Positions 1-11,947 of a DNA stretch of 64,000 nt are shown piece by piece (position 1 is the first letter of the stretch; each line of letters opens with the position of its first letter). Location: assembly GCF_014190915.1 (NCBI RefSeq), contig NZ_JACHVU010000006.1:62001-126000 (forward strand). Direction: 5' to 3'. This DNA is from Mycolicibacterium iranicum. GTDB lineage: Bacteria; Actinomycetota; Actinomycetes; Mycobacteriales; Mycobacteriaceae. The notes under the pieces are model-generated. The model was given only the letters and a program-made list of their open reading frames with translations. It searched no databases and was not told where the DNA came from. The translations under genes were made by a program, and so were the position numbers.

Positions 1-1
1 G

Positions 2-994
2 GGACCGACCTCGACCCCGCCTCCCCCGCCTCCGTTGCCGGCCAAGCCGTTTCCGAAGGAGTGCCCGGCGCCGGGGGTCATGCAGGGCTGTCTGGAGAGC
101 ACCAGCGGCCTGATCATGCTGCCCGACAGCCAGTCCGCGCTAGTGGCCGAACGCACCACCGGCGCGGTGAAACAGGTGTCGGTGCGTGCCGAGCCGATCC
201 AGAAGATGGTGATCCCGGTCGATCCCAGCGGCGACGGCGGCCTGATGGACATCGTCCTGTCCCCGACCTACATGCAGGACCGGTTGATGTACGCCTACAT
301 CAGCACCCCGTCGGACAACCGGGTGGTGCGTATCGCCGAAGGCGATCCGCCCAAGCCGATCCTGACCGGTATCCCGAAGGGGGCCACGGGGAACACCGGT
401 TCGCTGGTCTTCACGAGTCCCACCACGCTGGTCGTCCAGACCGGCGATGCCGGCAGCCCGGCCCAGGCCGCCGACCCCGGTTCGCTGGCGGGCAAGCTGC
501 TGCGGATCGAGCAGCCGACGACGGTCAATCAGGCGCCCACGACGACGGCGCTGTCCGGCCTGGGGCCGGGCGGGGGCATGTGCATCGACCCCGCCGACGA
601 GTCGCTCTACGTCACCGACCGGACGCCGACGGCCGACCGGTTGCAGCGGATCACCAAGGATTCGCGGGTCTCGACCGTGTGGACGTGGCCGGACCGGCCC
701 GGGGTCGCCGGTTGCGCGGCGCTCGACGGCACCGTGCTGGTGAACCTCGTCAACACCAAGCAGACCGTCGCGGTGCGCATGGCGCCCGAAACCGGTGCGG
801 TGACCGGCGATCCGGAGGTGGTCCGCCAGGACCAGCACGGGCACGCCTGGGCGCTCCAGGTCTCCGCCGACGGCAACGTGTGGGGTGGGACGGTCAACAA
901 GACCTCCGGTGACGCCATGAAGCTCGACGACGTGGTGTTCCCGCTGTTCCCGCAGGGTGGCGGCTTCCCGCGCACCAACGCCGACAACACCTGA
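2..994 (+). CDS. lppZ: LppZ-like lipoprotein, sugar dehydrogenase beta-propeller (5' truncated)
   Basis: The frame is open to the left edge, so the start and any lipoprotein signal lie outside the window. The visible part opens with a proline/threonine-rich linker (PTSTPPPPPP) and then a soluble-quinoprotein glucose/sorbosone dehydrogenase-like propeller, with features such as DPSGDGGLMDI and PGGGMCIDPAD. The linker and the position next to gatB match M. tuberculosis LppZ (Rv3006), an exported lipoprotein of unknown substrate. The TTG that could begin the frame at base 35 is probably an internal leucine. It converges on the sensor kinase with a 19-bp gap. Enzymatic activity is inferred from fold only. 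Confidence 0.8.
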   Translation, partial: GPTSTPPPPPPLPAKPFPKECPAPGVMQGCLESTSGLIMLPDSQSALVAERTTGAVKQVSVRAEPIQKMVIPVDPSGDGGLMDIVLSPTYMQDRLMYAYISTPSDNRVVRIAEGDPPKPILTGIPKGATGNTGSLVFTSPTTLVVQTGDAGSPAQAADPGSLAGKLLRIEQPTTVNQAPTTTALSGLGPGGGMCIDPADESLYVTDRTPTADRLQRITKDSRVSTVWTWPDRPGVAGCAALDGTVLVNLVNTKQTVAVRMAPETGAVTGDPEVVRQDQHGHAWALQVSADGNVWGGTVNKTSGDAMKLDDVVFPLFPQGGGFPRTNADNT

Positions 995-1013
995 GCCCGG
1001 GCGGCTGACGGCC

Positions 1014-2381
1014 TCAGCTGGGTCCGGACCCCGGCAGGCGCAGCATCAGCCGGGTCCCGCCCTGCGGGCTGACCTCCAACGACGCTGTCCCACCGTGGAT
1101 CTCGGCCTGCTGCGCCACGAGCGCCAGCCCCAGCCCGGAGCCCGACCTCGACGCGGTCGTACCGCGATGGAAGCGGCGGAACACCGCCGTGCGCTCATCT
1201 TCGGGAACGCCGGAACCGTTGTCGTCGACGGCGATCTCCACGCCCTCGTGCGAGCTGACGACACTCAGGCGGATCTGCGTCGCCCCACCGTGTTTGACCG
1301 CGTTGGCGATCGCGTTGTCGATCACGAGGCGCAGGCCCGCCGGCATCCCGAGCATCAGCACCGTCGTCGACGACGCCAGGGAGACGTCGAGCCCCGGGTA
1401 GTGGTGCATCGCGTCGTGGGCGGCGCGGTCGAGGAGTTCGGCGACGTCCACCGGGACGAAGTCGTCGACAGTGGTCAACTCGCCCTGCGCCAACCGCTCC
1501 AGTGCGGTGAGCGTGGCCTCGATCCGCGACTGCGTCCGGATGACGTCGCCGATGACCTCCATCCGCTGCTCGGGTCCGAGGTCGAGCGTGGAGAGCACCT
1601 CCAGATTGGTGCGCATCGCCGTCAGCGGGGTGCGCAGTTCGTGCGAGGCGACGGCGGCGAAGTCGCGCGCCGATTCCAGTGCGGCTCTGGTGCGTTGCTG
1701 CTCGTCGCCGATGCGCGCCAGCATGCCCTCGACGGCCTCGGAGATCTCCACCGCCTCCCAGACACCGCGGACCTGCACCTCGTCGGGGTTCGACTGGGCG
1801 TTGATGGCCCGGGCCTGCTGGGCGAGTAGCCGGAACGGGTTGACCATGATCAGCGCGATGACCCAGCCCACGAGCATCGTCGTGAGGATCACGCTGGAGC
1901 AGATCCAGAAGACGCGCCAGTGCAGCGAATCGATGCGGGCCTGGGTCTCGGCCAGCGGCGCGCCGAGCGCGATCGAGGCGTTGCCGGTCTTGATGGTGCG
2001 CACCCGGTACTCCACGCCGTCGATGGTGGCGTCGGCGTAACCGCTGTCGAGGGCGGGCAGCACGATGTCGGCGGGGCTGGACACCGTGGCGCCGGCGAAG
2101 CGAGCCGTCCGCACCAGCCCGCCCTCGGTGGGCTCGGGGCCGACTCCTTCCTGCGCGCTGCGCAGCAGGGTGTTCACGTCACCGAAGCTCGACAGCGAGT
2201 CCAGTCGCCGGTCCAGCTGGTCGTACTGATCGTTGGTGACGCCCACCCACACCCACACGCCGAGGGTCAGGACCAGGATCGTCACACCCAGCTGGGAGAG
2301 GATGACGATGGAGCGAAGCGACAGCCACCGCAGCGGATGTTGCAGGACCCGGAAGACCAGGTCTTGGACTCGTCTTCTCAA
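1014..2381 (-). CDS. PrrB-like sensor histidine kinase without an adjacent response regulator
   Basis: 455-residue membrane sensor kinase: transmembrane segments near residues 25-48 and 157-180, a sensor loop of about 110 residues between them, a HAMP-like linker, a HisKA dimerisation helix with His247 (ASHELRTPLTAMRTNLEVL) and a HATPase domain with N box (DNAIANAVKHGG), G1 box (DDNGSGVP) and G2 box (GSGLGLAL). The catalytic core is very close to my recollection of mycobacterial PrrB. The start is TTG; no ATG or GTG is available and no strong ribosome site is seen. It begins 14 bases after the gatB stop, so it is probably cotranscribed or translationally coupled. No response regulator is next to it. 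M. tuberculosis lacks it at this locus. Confidence 0.85.
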   Translation of the reverse strand: MRRRVQDLVFRVLQHPLRWLSLRSIVILSQLGVTILVLTLGVWVWVGVTNDQYDQLDRRLDSLSSFGDVNTLLRSAQEGVGPEPTEGGLVRTARFAGATVSSPADIVLPALDSGYADATIDGVEYRVRTIKTGNASIALGAPLAETQARIDSLHWRVFWICSSVILTTMLVGWVIALIMVNPFRLLAQQARAINAQSNPDEVQVRGVWEAVEISEAVEGMLARIGDEQQRTRAALESARDFAAVASHELRTPLTAMRTNLEVLSTLDLGPEQRMEVIGDVIRTQSRIEATLTALERLAQGELTTVDDFVPVDVAELLDRAAHDAMHHYPGLDVSLASSTTVLMLGMPAGLRLVIDNAIANAVKHGGATQIRLSVVSSHEGVEIAVDDNGSGVPEDERTAVFRRFHRGTTASRSGSGLGLALVAQQAEIHGGTASLEVSPQGGTRLMLRLPGSGPS

Positions 2382-2395
2382 ATCAGGCTTTCGCG

Positions 2396-3907
2396 CTAGC
2401 TACACGCGGCCATGACGAGTTCGCGCACGCGCGCGGCGTCCGCCTGGCCCTTGGTCGCCTTCATCACCGCGCCGACGATCGCGCCCGCGGCCTGGACCTT
2501 CCCGCCGCGGATCTTCTCCACGATGTCCGGATTGGCGGCGAGCGCCTCGTCGACGGCCGCCTGGATCAGCGAGTCGTCGCGCACCACGGCCAGACCGCGG
2601 TCGGCCATCACCTGCTCGGGATCGCCCTCGCCGGCGAGCACGCCCTCGACCACCTGGCGGGCGAGCTTGTTGGACAGCTTGCCGTCGTCGACAAGCTTGA
2701 CCACCGTGGCGACCTGCGCGGGCGTGATCGGCAGGGCTTCGAGTTCGACCCCGGACTCGTTGGCCTTCTGCACCAGGAAGTTTCCCCACCAGGCACGCGC
2801 CTGATCGCTGGAGGCGCCGTGGTCGACGGTGGCGGCGATCAGGTCCAGCGCACCGATGTTGACGAGGTCGCGCATCACCTCGTCGGAGATCCCCCAGTCC
2901 TGTTGAATCCGCTTGCGCGCCAGCCACGGAAGCTCGGGGATGGTCCGCCGCAGCTCCTCGACGAGCTCGGCGCTCGGAGCGACGGGCTCGAGGTCGGGTT
3001 CGGGGAAGTACCGGTAATCCTGGGCGGTTTCCTTGCTGCGGCCCGGCGAGGTGTACCCGTCCTCGTGGAAGTGGCGCGTCTCCTGCACGATCGAGCCGCC
3101 GGACTCCAGAACCGCTGCCTGGCGGCGCATCTCGTAGCGGACCGCCACCTCGACGCTCTTGAGCGAGTTCACGTTCTTCGTCTCGGTCCTGGTGCCGAAC
3201 TCGGCCTGACCGATCGGCTTGATCGACACGTTGGAGTCGCAGCGCATCGAGCCCTGGTCCATCCGGACATCCGATACACCCAACGCGCGCAACAGATCTC
3301 GCAACGCGGTGACGTAGGCGCGCGCGATCTCGGGCGCCCGCTCCCCTGCGCCCTCCACGGGCTTGGTGACGATTTCGATCAGAGGTACCCCGGAGCGGTT
3401 GTAGTCGGCCAGCGACGTCGTCGCGCCCGCGATGCGCCCGGTGTCGCTGCCCAGGTGGGTCAGCTTGCCGGTGTCCTCCTCCATGTGGGCGCGTTCGATC
3501 TCGATGCGCCAGGTGGTGCCGTCGTCGAGCGGGACGTCGAGGTGGCCGTTGACCGCGATCGGTTCGTCGTACTGGGAGATCTGGTAGTTCTTCGGCTGAT
3601 CCGGATAGAAGTAGTTCTTCCGGGCGAACCGGCCCCACGGCGCGATATCGCAGTTGAGCGCCAGGCCGATCCGGATCGCGGATTCGACGGCGCTCTGATT
3701 GAGCACCGGCAGCGAGCCGGGCAGCCCCAGGCACACGGGGCACACCTGGGTGTTGGGCTCGGCGCCGAACTTGTTCGCGCAGCCGCAGAACATCTTGGTC
3801 TCCGTCGAGAGCTCGACGTGCACCTCCAGGCCGAGCACCGGCTCGTACTTGGCGATGACCTCGTCGTAGTCGAGCAGCGTGGCGGTCGCCGAAGTCACGG
3901 AAGTCAT
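2396..3907 (-). CDS. gatB: Aspartyl/glutamyl-tRNA amidotransferase subunit B
   Basis: 503 residues, normal for the family. GatB binds misacylated Glu-tRNA(Gln)/Asp-tRNA(Asn), phosphorylates the acyl group and amidates it with ammonia made by GatA. The N-terminal GatB catalytic domain is seen in [13 protein letters not shown], the zinc-type cysteines in MFCGCANKF and [11 protein letters not shown], and the signature [17 protein letters not shown]; the C-terminal third is the helical YqeY/tRNA-binding domain. Start is ATG. It is the fourth gene of the minus-strand run gatC-gatA-pfkA-gatB, separated from pfkA by 96 bases that contain inverted repeats, so it may have its own expression control. 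Confidence 0.97.
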   Translation of the reverse strand: MTSVTSATATLLDYDEVIAKYEPVLGLEVHVELSTETKMFCGCANKFGAEPNTQVCPVCLGLPGSLPVLNQSAVESAIRIGLALNCDIAPWGRFARKNYFYPDQPKNYQISQYDEPIAVNGHLDVPLDDGTTWRIEIERAHMEEDTGKLTHLGSDTGRIAGATTSLADYNRSGVPLIEIVTKPVEGAGERAPEIARAYVTALRDLLRALGVSDVRMDQGSMRCDSNVSIKPIGQAEFGTRTETKNVNSLKSVEVAVRYEMRRQAAVLESGGSIVQETRHFHEDGYTSPGRSKETAQDYRYFPEPDLEPVAPSAELVEELRRTIPELPWLARKRIQQDWGISDEVMRDLVNIGALDLIAATVDHGASSDQARAWWGNFLVQKANESGVELEALPITPAQVATVVKLVDDGKLSNKLARQVVEGVLAGEGDPEQVMADRGLAVVRDDSLIQAAVDEALAANPDIVEKIRGGKVQAAGAIVGAVMKATKGQADAARVRELVMAACS

Positions 3908-3934
3908 GAACCAGATCCTAGTGGGTCACCTTTT

Positions 3935-4001
3935 CCCGCCGAGCAGACGCAAACTCGTGCGTTTCGCCCGCCACACGCCGGAGTGTGTTCTGCTCGCGGG
4001 G
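3935..4001. repeat. Nested inverted repeats between pfkA and gatB
   Basis: The spacer holds CGAGCAGA (3940-3947) and its complement TCTGCTCG (3989-3996), enclosing a small hairpin ACGCA/TGCGT (3947-3951, 3958-3962) and an ACAC/GTGT pair. On the minus strand this could fold behind pfkA as a terminator or attenuator before gatB. There is no U-run. Function is inference. Confidence 0.4.
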
Positions 4002-4003
4002 CG

Positions 4004-5035
4004 TCAGCCGAAGAACTCGGCCGCGTCGTCGTAGCGGCTCTGCGGGACGAGTTTGAGCTGGCGCACCGCGTCGGCCAGCGGTACCCGGCCGATCTCGGTG
4101 CCACGCGCCGACACCATCATCCCGTATTCGCCCGCGTGGGCGGCGTCGGCGGCGTTCACCCCGAAGCGGGTGGCCAGCACCCGGTCGAACGCCGTGGGCG
4201 TGCCGCCGCGCTGAACATGTCCCAGCACGGTGACGCGGACGTCCTTCTTGATCCGCTTCTCCACCTCGACCGCCAGCTGCGCCGCGACGCCGGTGAACTT
4301 CTCGTGGCCGAACTCGTCCATGCCGCCCTGGCGCAGCTGCATCGATCCCTCGGCCGGCTTGGCGCCCTCGGCGACCACGCAGATGAAGTGTGCGTCGCCG
4401 CGCTGGAACCGCTGCTTGACCAGCCGGCACACCTCTTCGACGTCGAACGGCTGCTCGGGGATCAGCGTCATGTGGGCGCCCGAGGCCATCCCGGCGTTCA
4501 GCGCGATCCAGCCGGCGTGGCGGCCCATCACCTCGACGAGCATCACGCGCTGGTGGGACTCGGCGGTGCTGTGCAACCGGTCGATCGCCTCGGTCGCGAT
4601 GGTCAGCGCGGTGTCGTGGCCGAAAGTCACGTCGGTGCAATCGATGTCGTTGTCGATTGTCTTGGGCACACCGACCACCGGCACGCCTTCCTCGGACAAC
4701 CAGTGCGCCGCGGTCAGCGTGCCCTCTCCCCCGATCGGGATCAGCACGTCGATGCCGTTGTCCTCCAGCGTCTGCTTGATCTGGTCCAGCCCGGCGCGCA
4801 GCCTGTCCGGGTTGGTCCTGGCGGTGCCGAGCATCGTGCCGCCCTTGGCGAGCAGGCGGTCGTTGCGATCGTCGTTCTTCAGCTGGATACGACGGTCTTC
4901 GAGCAGTCCCCGCCAGCCGTCGAGGAACCCGACGACCGACGAGCCGTACCGCGCGTCACAGGTGCGCACCACCGCTCTGATGACCGCGTTCAGGCCAGGA
5001 CAGTCGCCGCCACCGGTCAAGACTCCGATCCGCAT
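4004..5035 (-). CDS. pfkA: ATP-dependent 6-phosphofructokinase
   Basis: Phosphorylates fructose 6-phosphate in glycolysis. 343 residues, the same length as M. tuberculosis PfkA. Seen: N-terminal nucleotide loop [27 protein letters not shown], catalytic [12 protein letters not shown] (the TIDND aspartate is the general base), sugar-binding MGRHAGW and C-terminal [13 protein letters not shown]. The GGEG version of the usual GGDG motif keeps the glycine that favours ATP over pyrophosphate (family knowledge). The frame stays open far upstream through gatA, but the ATG at 5035 gives the exact family N-terminus. It lies 17 bases after gatA, so a glycolytic enzyme sits inside the amidotransferase operon, as in other mycobacteria. 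Confidence 0.96.
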   Translation of the reverse strand: MRIGVLTGGGDCPGLNAVIRAVVRTCDARYGSSVVGFLDGWRGLLEDRRIQLKNDDRNDRLLAKGGTMLGTARTNPDRLRAGLDQIKQTLEDNGIDVLIPIGGEGTLTAAHWLSEEGVPVVGVPKTIDNDIDCTDVTFGHDTALTIATEAIDRLHSTAESHQRVMLVEVMGRHAGWIALNAGMASGAHMTLIPEQPFDVEEVCRLVKQRFQRGDAHFICVVAEGAKPAEGSMQLRQGGMDEFGHEKFTGVAAQLAVEVEKRIKKDVRVTVLGHVQRGGTPTAFDRVLATRFGVNAADAAHAGEYGMMVSARGTEIGRVPLADAVRQLKLVPQSRYDDAAEFFG

Positions 5036-5052
5036 GCGACCATCCTCCCCTG

Positions 5053-6537
5053 TCAGAGCGCGGTTGGCAGCGAACCGCGGGCAGCTTCGTAGGCGGCGCC
5101 CACCCGGTAGAGCCGGTCGTCGGCCAGTGCCGGGGCCATGATCTGCAGACCGACGGGCAGGTTGTCGTCGGCCGACAGCCCCGACGGCACCGACATCCCG
5201 CAGTGGCCCGCAAGGTTCAGCGGCAGCGTGCACAGGTCGAACAGGTACATCGACAGCGGGTCGTCGACCTTCTCCCCGAGGCGGAATGCCGTGGTCGGGG
5301 TCGCCGGGGACACCAGCACGTCGACCTTCTGGTACGCCGCGTCGAGGTCGCGGGCGATCAGGGTGCGCACCTTCTGGGCCTGGTTGTAATAGGCGTCGTA
5401 GTAGCCGGCCGACAGCGCGTAGGCGCCGATCATGATGCGTCGCTTCACCTCGGGCCCGAAGCCGGCCGCGCGCGTCATCGCCATCACTTCCTCGGCGCTG
5501 TGGGTGCCGTCGTCGCCGGCCCGCATGCCGTAGCGCATGCCGTCGAACTTGGCGAGGTTCGACGACACCTCCGAGGGCAGGATCAGGTAGTAGGCCGGCA
5601 GCGAATAGTCGAAGTGCGGGCAGTCCACCTCGCTGACCTCGGCACCGAGCGCTGTCAGCTGCTCGACGGCGGCGTTGAACGACGCCAGCACGCCGGGTTG
5701 ATAGCCCTCGCCGCTGCGCAGCTGCTTCACCACGCCGACGCGGACGCCCGCGAGGTCGCCCTCGGCGCCGGCCCTGGCCGCGGCCACCACATCGGGAACC
5801 GGAGCGTCGACCGACGTGGAGTCCCGGGGATCGTGGCCGGCGATGACCTGGTGCAGCAGCGCGGTGTCGAGCACCGTGCGTGCGCAGGGCCCGCCCTGGT
5901 CCAGCGACGACGCGCACGCGATCAGGCCGTACCGCGACACGGTGCCGTAGGTCGGTTTCACGCCGACGGTCGCGGTGAGCGCCGCGGGCTGACGGATCGA
6001 GCCGCCGGTGTCGGATCCGATGGCCAGCGGAGCCTGGAACGCCGCCAGGGCAGCCGCACTGCCGCCACCCGAACCGCCGGGCACGCGTTCGGCGTCCCAC
6101 GGGTTGCGGGTCGGACCGTAGGCAGAGTTCTCGGTCGAGCTGCCCATCGCGAACTCGTCCATGTTGGTCTTGCCCAGGATCGGGATGCCGGCGGAGCGCA
6201 GCCGCGCGGTGACCGTCGCGTCGTACGGGGATGTCCAGCCTTCGAGAATCCTGGAGCCGCAGGTGGTCGGCATGTCGGTGGTGGTGAAGACGTCCTTGAG
6301 CGCGAGCGGAACCCCGGCCAGCGGCGACGCCGGCTCCTCACCGGCCGCGACAGTCCTGTCGACGGCCGCCGCAGCCTCCAGCGCCCGCTCGCCGGCGACA
6401 TGCAGGAAGGCGTGCAGCTCCCCGTCGGTGGCCGCGATCTGGTCGAGGCACGCCTGCGTGACCTCGGTCGAGGACACCTCCTTCGCGGCGATCTTCGCGC
6501 TCAGCGTGGCGGCGTCCAGCGTGATGAGCTCGTTCAC
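5053..6537 (-). CDS. gatA: Glutamyl-tRNA(Gln) amidotransferase subunit A
   Basis: 494-residue amidase-signature protein that hydrolyses glutamine to give ammonia to GatB. Catalytic Ser-cisSer-Lys elements are visible: the lysine in [10 protein letters not shown], the serine stretch [17 protein letters not shown] and the glycine-rich loop [14 protein letters not shown]. The GTG start at 6537 overlaps the gatC stop by four bases (GTGA), a classic coupling arrangement. Length and motifs are normal. Confidence 0.97.
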   Translation of the reverse strand: MNELITLDAATLSAKIAAKEVSSTEVTQACLDQIAATDGELHAFLHVAGERALEAAAAVDRTVAAGEEPASPLAGVPLALKDVFTTTDMPTTCGSRILEGWTSPYDATVTARLRSAGIPILGKTNMDEFAMGSSTENSAYGPTRNPWDAERVPGGSGGGSAAALAAFQAPLAIGSDTGGSIRQPAALTATVGVKPTYGTVSRYGLIACASSLDQGGPCARTVLDTALLHQVIAGHDPRDSTSVDAPVPDVVAAARAGAEGDLAGVRVGVVKQLRSGEGYQPGVLASFNAAVEQLTALGAEVSEVDCPHFDYSLPAYYLILPSEVSSNLAKFDGMRYGMRAGDDGTHSAEEVMAMTRAAGFGPEVKRRIMIGAYALSAGYYDAYYNQAQKVRTLIARDLDAAYQKVDVLVSPATPTTAFRLGEKVDDPLSMYLFDLCTLPLNLAGHCGMSVPSGLSADDNLPVGLQIMAPALADDRLYRVGAAYEAARGSLPTAL

Positions 6538-6872
6538 TCTGCTTCTCCCAGGATGCGTGGCACGGCGAAACGTCCGTCCTCGGCCCGCGGCGCGGCGGCG
6601 AGCGCCTCGTCCTGGGTCAGGGACGGCTGCGTCTCATCGGGGCGGAACACGTTGACGACTCCGGCTGCTTCCCCGGGTCGCTCCGCTCCGGCCTGCCGAA
6701 CCAGCGGGTTGTCGGTGGCCTCGACGCCGGCGACGTCGACGGCCTGGATCTGGCTGACGTGGCCGAGGATGGCGCCCAGCTGCCCGGCGAAGCTGTCGAG
6801 CTCGCTGTCTGTCAGGGCAAGGCGCGCGAGGCGGGCGAGGTGGGCAACCTCGTCTCGGGAGATCTGTGACAC
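6534..6872 (-). CDS. gatC: Glutamyl-tRNA(Gln) amidotransferase subunit C
   Basis: 112-residue small subunit that wraps GatA and stabilises the complex. The family opening [19 protein letters not shown] is clear, with the C-terminal [10 protein letters not shown] and FAVPRIL segments. The frame stays open upstream, but the residues there resemble nothing. The GTG at 6872 gives the family N-terminus and lies eight bases after a TAGGCT hexamer, which suits a leaderless start. It is the first gene of the gatC-gatA-pfkA-gatB run. Confidence 0.93.
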   Translation of the reverse strand: MSQISRDEVAHLARLARLALTDSELDSFAGQLGAILGHVSQIQAVDVAGVEATDNPLVRQAGAERPGEAAGVVNVFRPDETQPSLTQDEALAAAPRAEDGRFAVPRILGEAE

Positions 6873-6880
6873 GACCACGA

Positions 6881-6886
6881 AGCCTA
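6881..6886 (-). promoter_or_regulatory. Candidate -10 of a leaderless gatC promoter
   Basis: TAGGCT on the minus strand ends eight bases before the gatC GTG, and no Shine-Dalgarno sequence lies between. A -35 box is not convincing. Confidence 0.5.
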
Positions 6887-6978
6887 GTTCAACGACCGGT
6901 CGGCGAACCGCCCCAGCCGTGCGGGGGCGGCCGGCCTTCGAGTCGCCCGCACCTGAGGGTCCGTGACACAGTGTGGCC

Positions 6979-7638
6979 GTGCCTTCGTATCTGCTGCGGG
7001 TCCAGCTCGAGGACAGGCCGGGCAGTCTCGGCTCCTTGGCCGTGGCCCTGGGCTCGGTGGGCGCCGACATCCTGTCCCTGGACGTGGTGGAACGTGCCGC
7101 CGGCTATGCGATCGACGATCTGGTGGTGGAGCTGCCCCTCGGCGCCATGCCCGACATGCTGATCACCGCGGCCGAGAAGCTGCACGGCGTGTATGTCGAC
7201 AGCATCCGCCCGCACACCGGGCTTCTCGAAGCCCACCGCGAGCTGGAGCTCATCGATCACGTCGCCGCCGCCGAGGGGAAACGGAACCGGCTGCAGGTAC
7301 TGGTCGACGAGGCGCCGAAGGTCCTGCGGGTGGGGTGGTCGACGGTGGTTGCGCTGACCGCGTCGGGGCCCGAACGCCTGGCGGGAAGCCACGGCGCACC
7401 GGAGACCCAGGCCGCCGACCTGCCCTGGCTGCCGATCGAACGCGCCGAGGCGCTGGACGCGACCGCGGACTGGGTGCCGCAGGTGTGGCGCGACATGGAC
7501 ACCACCCTGGCGGCCGCGCCGCTGGGCGATCCGCACACGGCCGTGGTCCTGGGACGGCCCGGCGGGCCCGCGTTCCGTCCGAGCGAGGTCGCGCGGCTGG
7601 GCTACCTGGCCGGGATCATCACCACCATCGTGGGCTGA
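6979..7638 (+). CDS. ACT-domain protein, homologue of Rv3013
   Basis: 219 residues. The N-terminal 75 or so form an ACT domain ([21 protein letters not shown] and [11 protein letters not shown]), a fold that usually binds amino acids; the rest is a mycobacterial region of unknown role. It matches M. tuberculosis Rv3013 in sequence and in place, divergent from gatC and convergent on ligA. GTG at 6973 and GTG at 6979 are both possible. I prefer 6979, which gives the Rv3013 N-terminus (VPSYLL) and lies six bases after CACAGT, a weak -10. The ligand is unknown. Confidence 0.85.
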   Translation: MPSYLLRVQLEDRPGSLGSLAVALGSVGADILSLDVVERAAGYAIDDLVVELPLGAMPDMLITAAEKLHGVYVDSIRPHTGLLEAHRELELIDHVAAAEGKRNRLQVLVDEAPKVLRVGWSTVVALTASGPERLAGSHGAPETQAADLPWLPIERAEALDATADWVPQVWRDMDTTLAAAPLGDPHTAVVLGRPGGPAFRPSEVARLGYLAGIITTIVG

Positions 7639-7641
7639 CCA

Positions 7642-9878
<2,237 letters not shown>

Positions 9879-10322
9879 ATGCCGCACCCGATCATGTTTG
9901 GCGACGACGACATGGGCTTGGCGGAGGTGCGCGAGATCGCGCTCGGGTTCCCGGAGGCGTTCGAGAAGGTCTCGTGGGGCCGGCCGGTGTTCTGCGCGCC
10001 GAAGATGTTCGTCGTCTACGGCGGCAGCGTGAAGGGTCCGCCCGAGGACGATCACGTGCAGTACCCCCATTCGGTCCTGGTCAAGGTCGACGACGGCGAC
10101 CGCGCGGCACTCGAACAGGACCGCCGCTTCTTCTTCCCCGCCTACCTGGGTCCGTTCGGGTGGCTCGGCCTCGACCTGACCGCCGCGACGGTCGACTGGC
10201 GTGAGGTCGCCGAACTGGCCGATGCGTCCTTCCGTCTGGTGGCGCCCAAGAAGTTGATCACCCAGCTCGACCAACGCCGACCCGCAGACGTTCGCGTCAT
10301 GATTCGATCGGAGACACCATGA
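9879..10322 (+). CDS. MmcQ/YjbR-family protein
   Basis: 147 residues with the YjbR (double-wing, DNA-binding-like) fold: early EIALGFPEAFEKVSWGRPVF, a central beta segment and the C-terminal PKKLITQLDQ. Biochemical function is not established for the family. The ATG lies six bases after TAGGCT with no ribosome site. Its stop overlaps the next start by four bases (ATGA), so it is translationally coupled to the acyl-CoA ligase. Confidence 0.8.
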   Translation: MPHPIMFGDDDMGLAEVREIALGFPEAFEKVSWGRPVFCAPKMFVVYGGSVKGPPEDDHVQYPHSVLVKVDDGDRAALEQDRRFFFPAYLGPFGWLGLDLTAATVDWREVAELADASFRLVAPKKLITQLDQRRPADVRVMIRSETP

Positions 10323-11947
10323 GCTTCTCAAGCCCCTTCCCCGAAGTCGACATCCCCACCACCAGCGTCTACGACTATCTGTTCTCCGGCTTTTCCGGCC
10401 CGGACGACCCCGACCTCGACCGGGTCGCTCTGATCGACGCCACGTCGGGCCGGCAGACCACCTACCGGGAGATGGTGGCCCGCATCGACTCGTTCGCCGG
10501 GGCGCTGGCCGCCCGCGGCATCGGCGTCGGCGACGTGGTCGGTCTGCTCGCGCCGAACAGCTCGGCGTTCGCCGTGGCGTTCCACGGGATCCTGCGCGCC
10601 GGCGCGACGGCCACGACGATCAACGCACTGTTCACCGCCAAGGACATCGCCAAGCAGTTGACCGACTCCCGGGCCAGGATGCTGATCACCGTCACACCGC
10701 TGCTGGCCCAGGCCGAGGAGGGTGCCGCCGCGGCGGGTCTGGGCGACGAGGACCTCGTCGTACTCGACGGTGCGGGCCGCGACGGCTCCGGCGACGGTGC
10801 CGGCCACCCGAACGCCACCGACCTGCTCGCTTCCGACGCGCCTGCCCCGGAGGTGAACTTCGCCCCGTCCTCGCATCTGGCCGTGCTGCCGTACAGCTCG
10901 GGGACGACGGGAAATCCCAAGGGCGTCATGCTCACTCACCGCAACCTGGTCGCCAACGTCGCGCAGATCCGTCCGCTGCACGGCATGGTGCCCGACGACG
11001 TGGTGCTGGCCGTGCTCCCGTTCTTCCACATCTACGGCATGACGGTGCTGCTCAATGCCGCGGTCCACGCCCGGGCGCGGCTGGTCATCATGCCGAGCTT
11101 CGACCTCGACGGGTTCCTGCGCAACATCGCCGAGCACAGGTGCACGATCGCGTTCATCGCACCGCCGGTGGCGGTGGCGCTGGCCAAGCATCCGCTGGTC
11201 GACGAGCACGACCTGTCCTCGCTCAACGTGGTCATGTCGGGGGCGGCGCCGCTCGACGCCGATCTGGGGCATGCCGTCGCGAAGCGTCTGGGCTGCAAGG
11301 TCGTTCAGGGTTACGGGATGAGCGAGCTGAGTCCGGTCAGCCACATCACGCCGTTCGACGGCGGCCGGCTGGACATGCACGACGAGGCACCCTTGAGTTC
11401 GGTCGGCTGGACGGTGTCCAACGCCGCCTCCAAACTGGTCGACCCGGAGACCGGCGACGAGATCGGCATTCCCGAGGAGGGTTTGAGCAAGACCGGCGAG
11501 CTGTGGTTCAAGGGCCCGAACGTGATGGCCGGCTATCTCAACAACGAGGCGGCGACCGAGGAGACCATCGACGCCGACGGCTGGCTGCACACCGGCGATC
11601 TGGCGCAGGTCGATTCCCGCGGCCTGGTGTACATCGTCGACCGACTCAAGGAACTGATCAAATACAAGGGCTACCAGGTTCCGCCGGCCGAACTGGAAGC
11701 GGTGCTGCTCTCCCATCCCGACATCGCCGACGCCGCGGTGATCGGCGTGCGCGACGACGAGGGCGAGGAGGTCCCGAAGGCCTTCGTGGTGACCCAGTCG
11801 GGTGCCGAGCTCACCGATGCCGAGGTCATCGAGTTCGTGGCCGGACAGGTGGCCCCGTACAAGAAGGTCCGTCAGGTGCAGTTCATCGACGCGATCCCGA
11901 AGTCCGCGTCGGGCAAGATCCTGCGCAAGGACCTGCGGACGGGTTAG
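10319..11947 (+). CDS. AMP-forming acyl-CoA synthetase, 4-coumarate-CoA ligase type
   Basis: 542 residues of the ANL superfamily: it activates a carboxylic acid as acyl-AMP and transfers it to CoA. Visible motifs are the P-loop YSSGTTGNPKGVMLTHRN (A3), GYGMSELSP (A5), GWLHTGDLA (A7), the hinge VDRLKELIKYKGYQ (A8) and the catalytic lysine segment PKSASGKILRK (A10). The sequence is most like 4-coumarate/phenylacetate-type ligases, so an aromatic acid is possible, but the substrate cannot be read from the motifs. Its end overlaps the convergent GGDEF gene by four bases. Confidence 0.9.
   Translation: MSFSSPFPEVDIPTTSVYDYLFSGFSGPDDPDLDRVALIDATSGRQTTYREMVARIDSFAGALAARGIGVGDVVGLLAPNSSAFAVAFHGILRAGATATTINALFTAKDIAKQLTDSRARMLITVTPLLAQAEEGAAAAGLGDEDLVVLDGAGRDGSGDGAGHPNATDLLASDAPAPEVNFAPSSHLAVLPYSSGTTGNPKGVMLTHRNLVANVAQIRPLHGMVPDDVVLAVLPFFHIYGMTVLLNAAVHARARLVIMPSFDLDGFLRNIAEHRCTIAFIAPPVAVALAKHPLVDEHDLSSLNVVMSGAAPLDADLGHAVAKRLGCKVVQGYGMSELSPVSHITPFDGGRLDMHDEAPLSSVGWTVSNAASKLVDPETGDEIGIPEEGLSKTGELWFKGPNVMAGYLNNEAATEETIDADGWLHTGDLAQVDSRGLVYIVDRLKELIKYKGYQVPPAELEAVLLSHPDIADAAVIGVRDDEGEEVPKAFVVTQSGAELTDAEVIEFVAGQVAPYKKVRQVQFIDAIPKSASGKILRKDLRTG

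Noticed and set aside
5036..6100. Open frame extending PfkA to nearly 700 residues
   Set aside because: It runs through gatA in another frame; PfkA family members begin at the ATG at 5035.
6873..6978. Upstream extension of GatC to 178 residues
   Set aside because: The extra residues are not conserved and the hexamer at 6881-6886 places the start at 6872.
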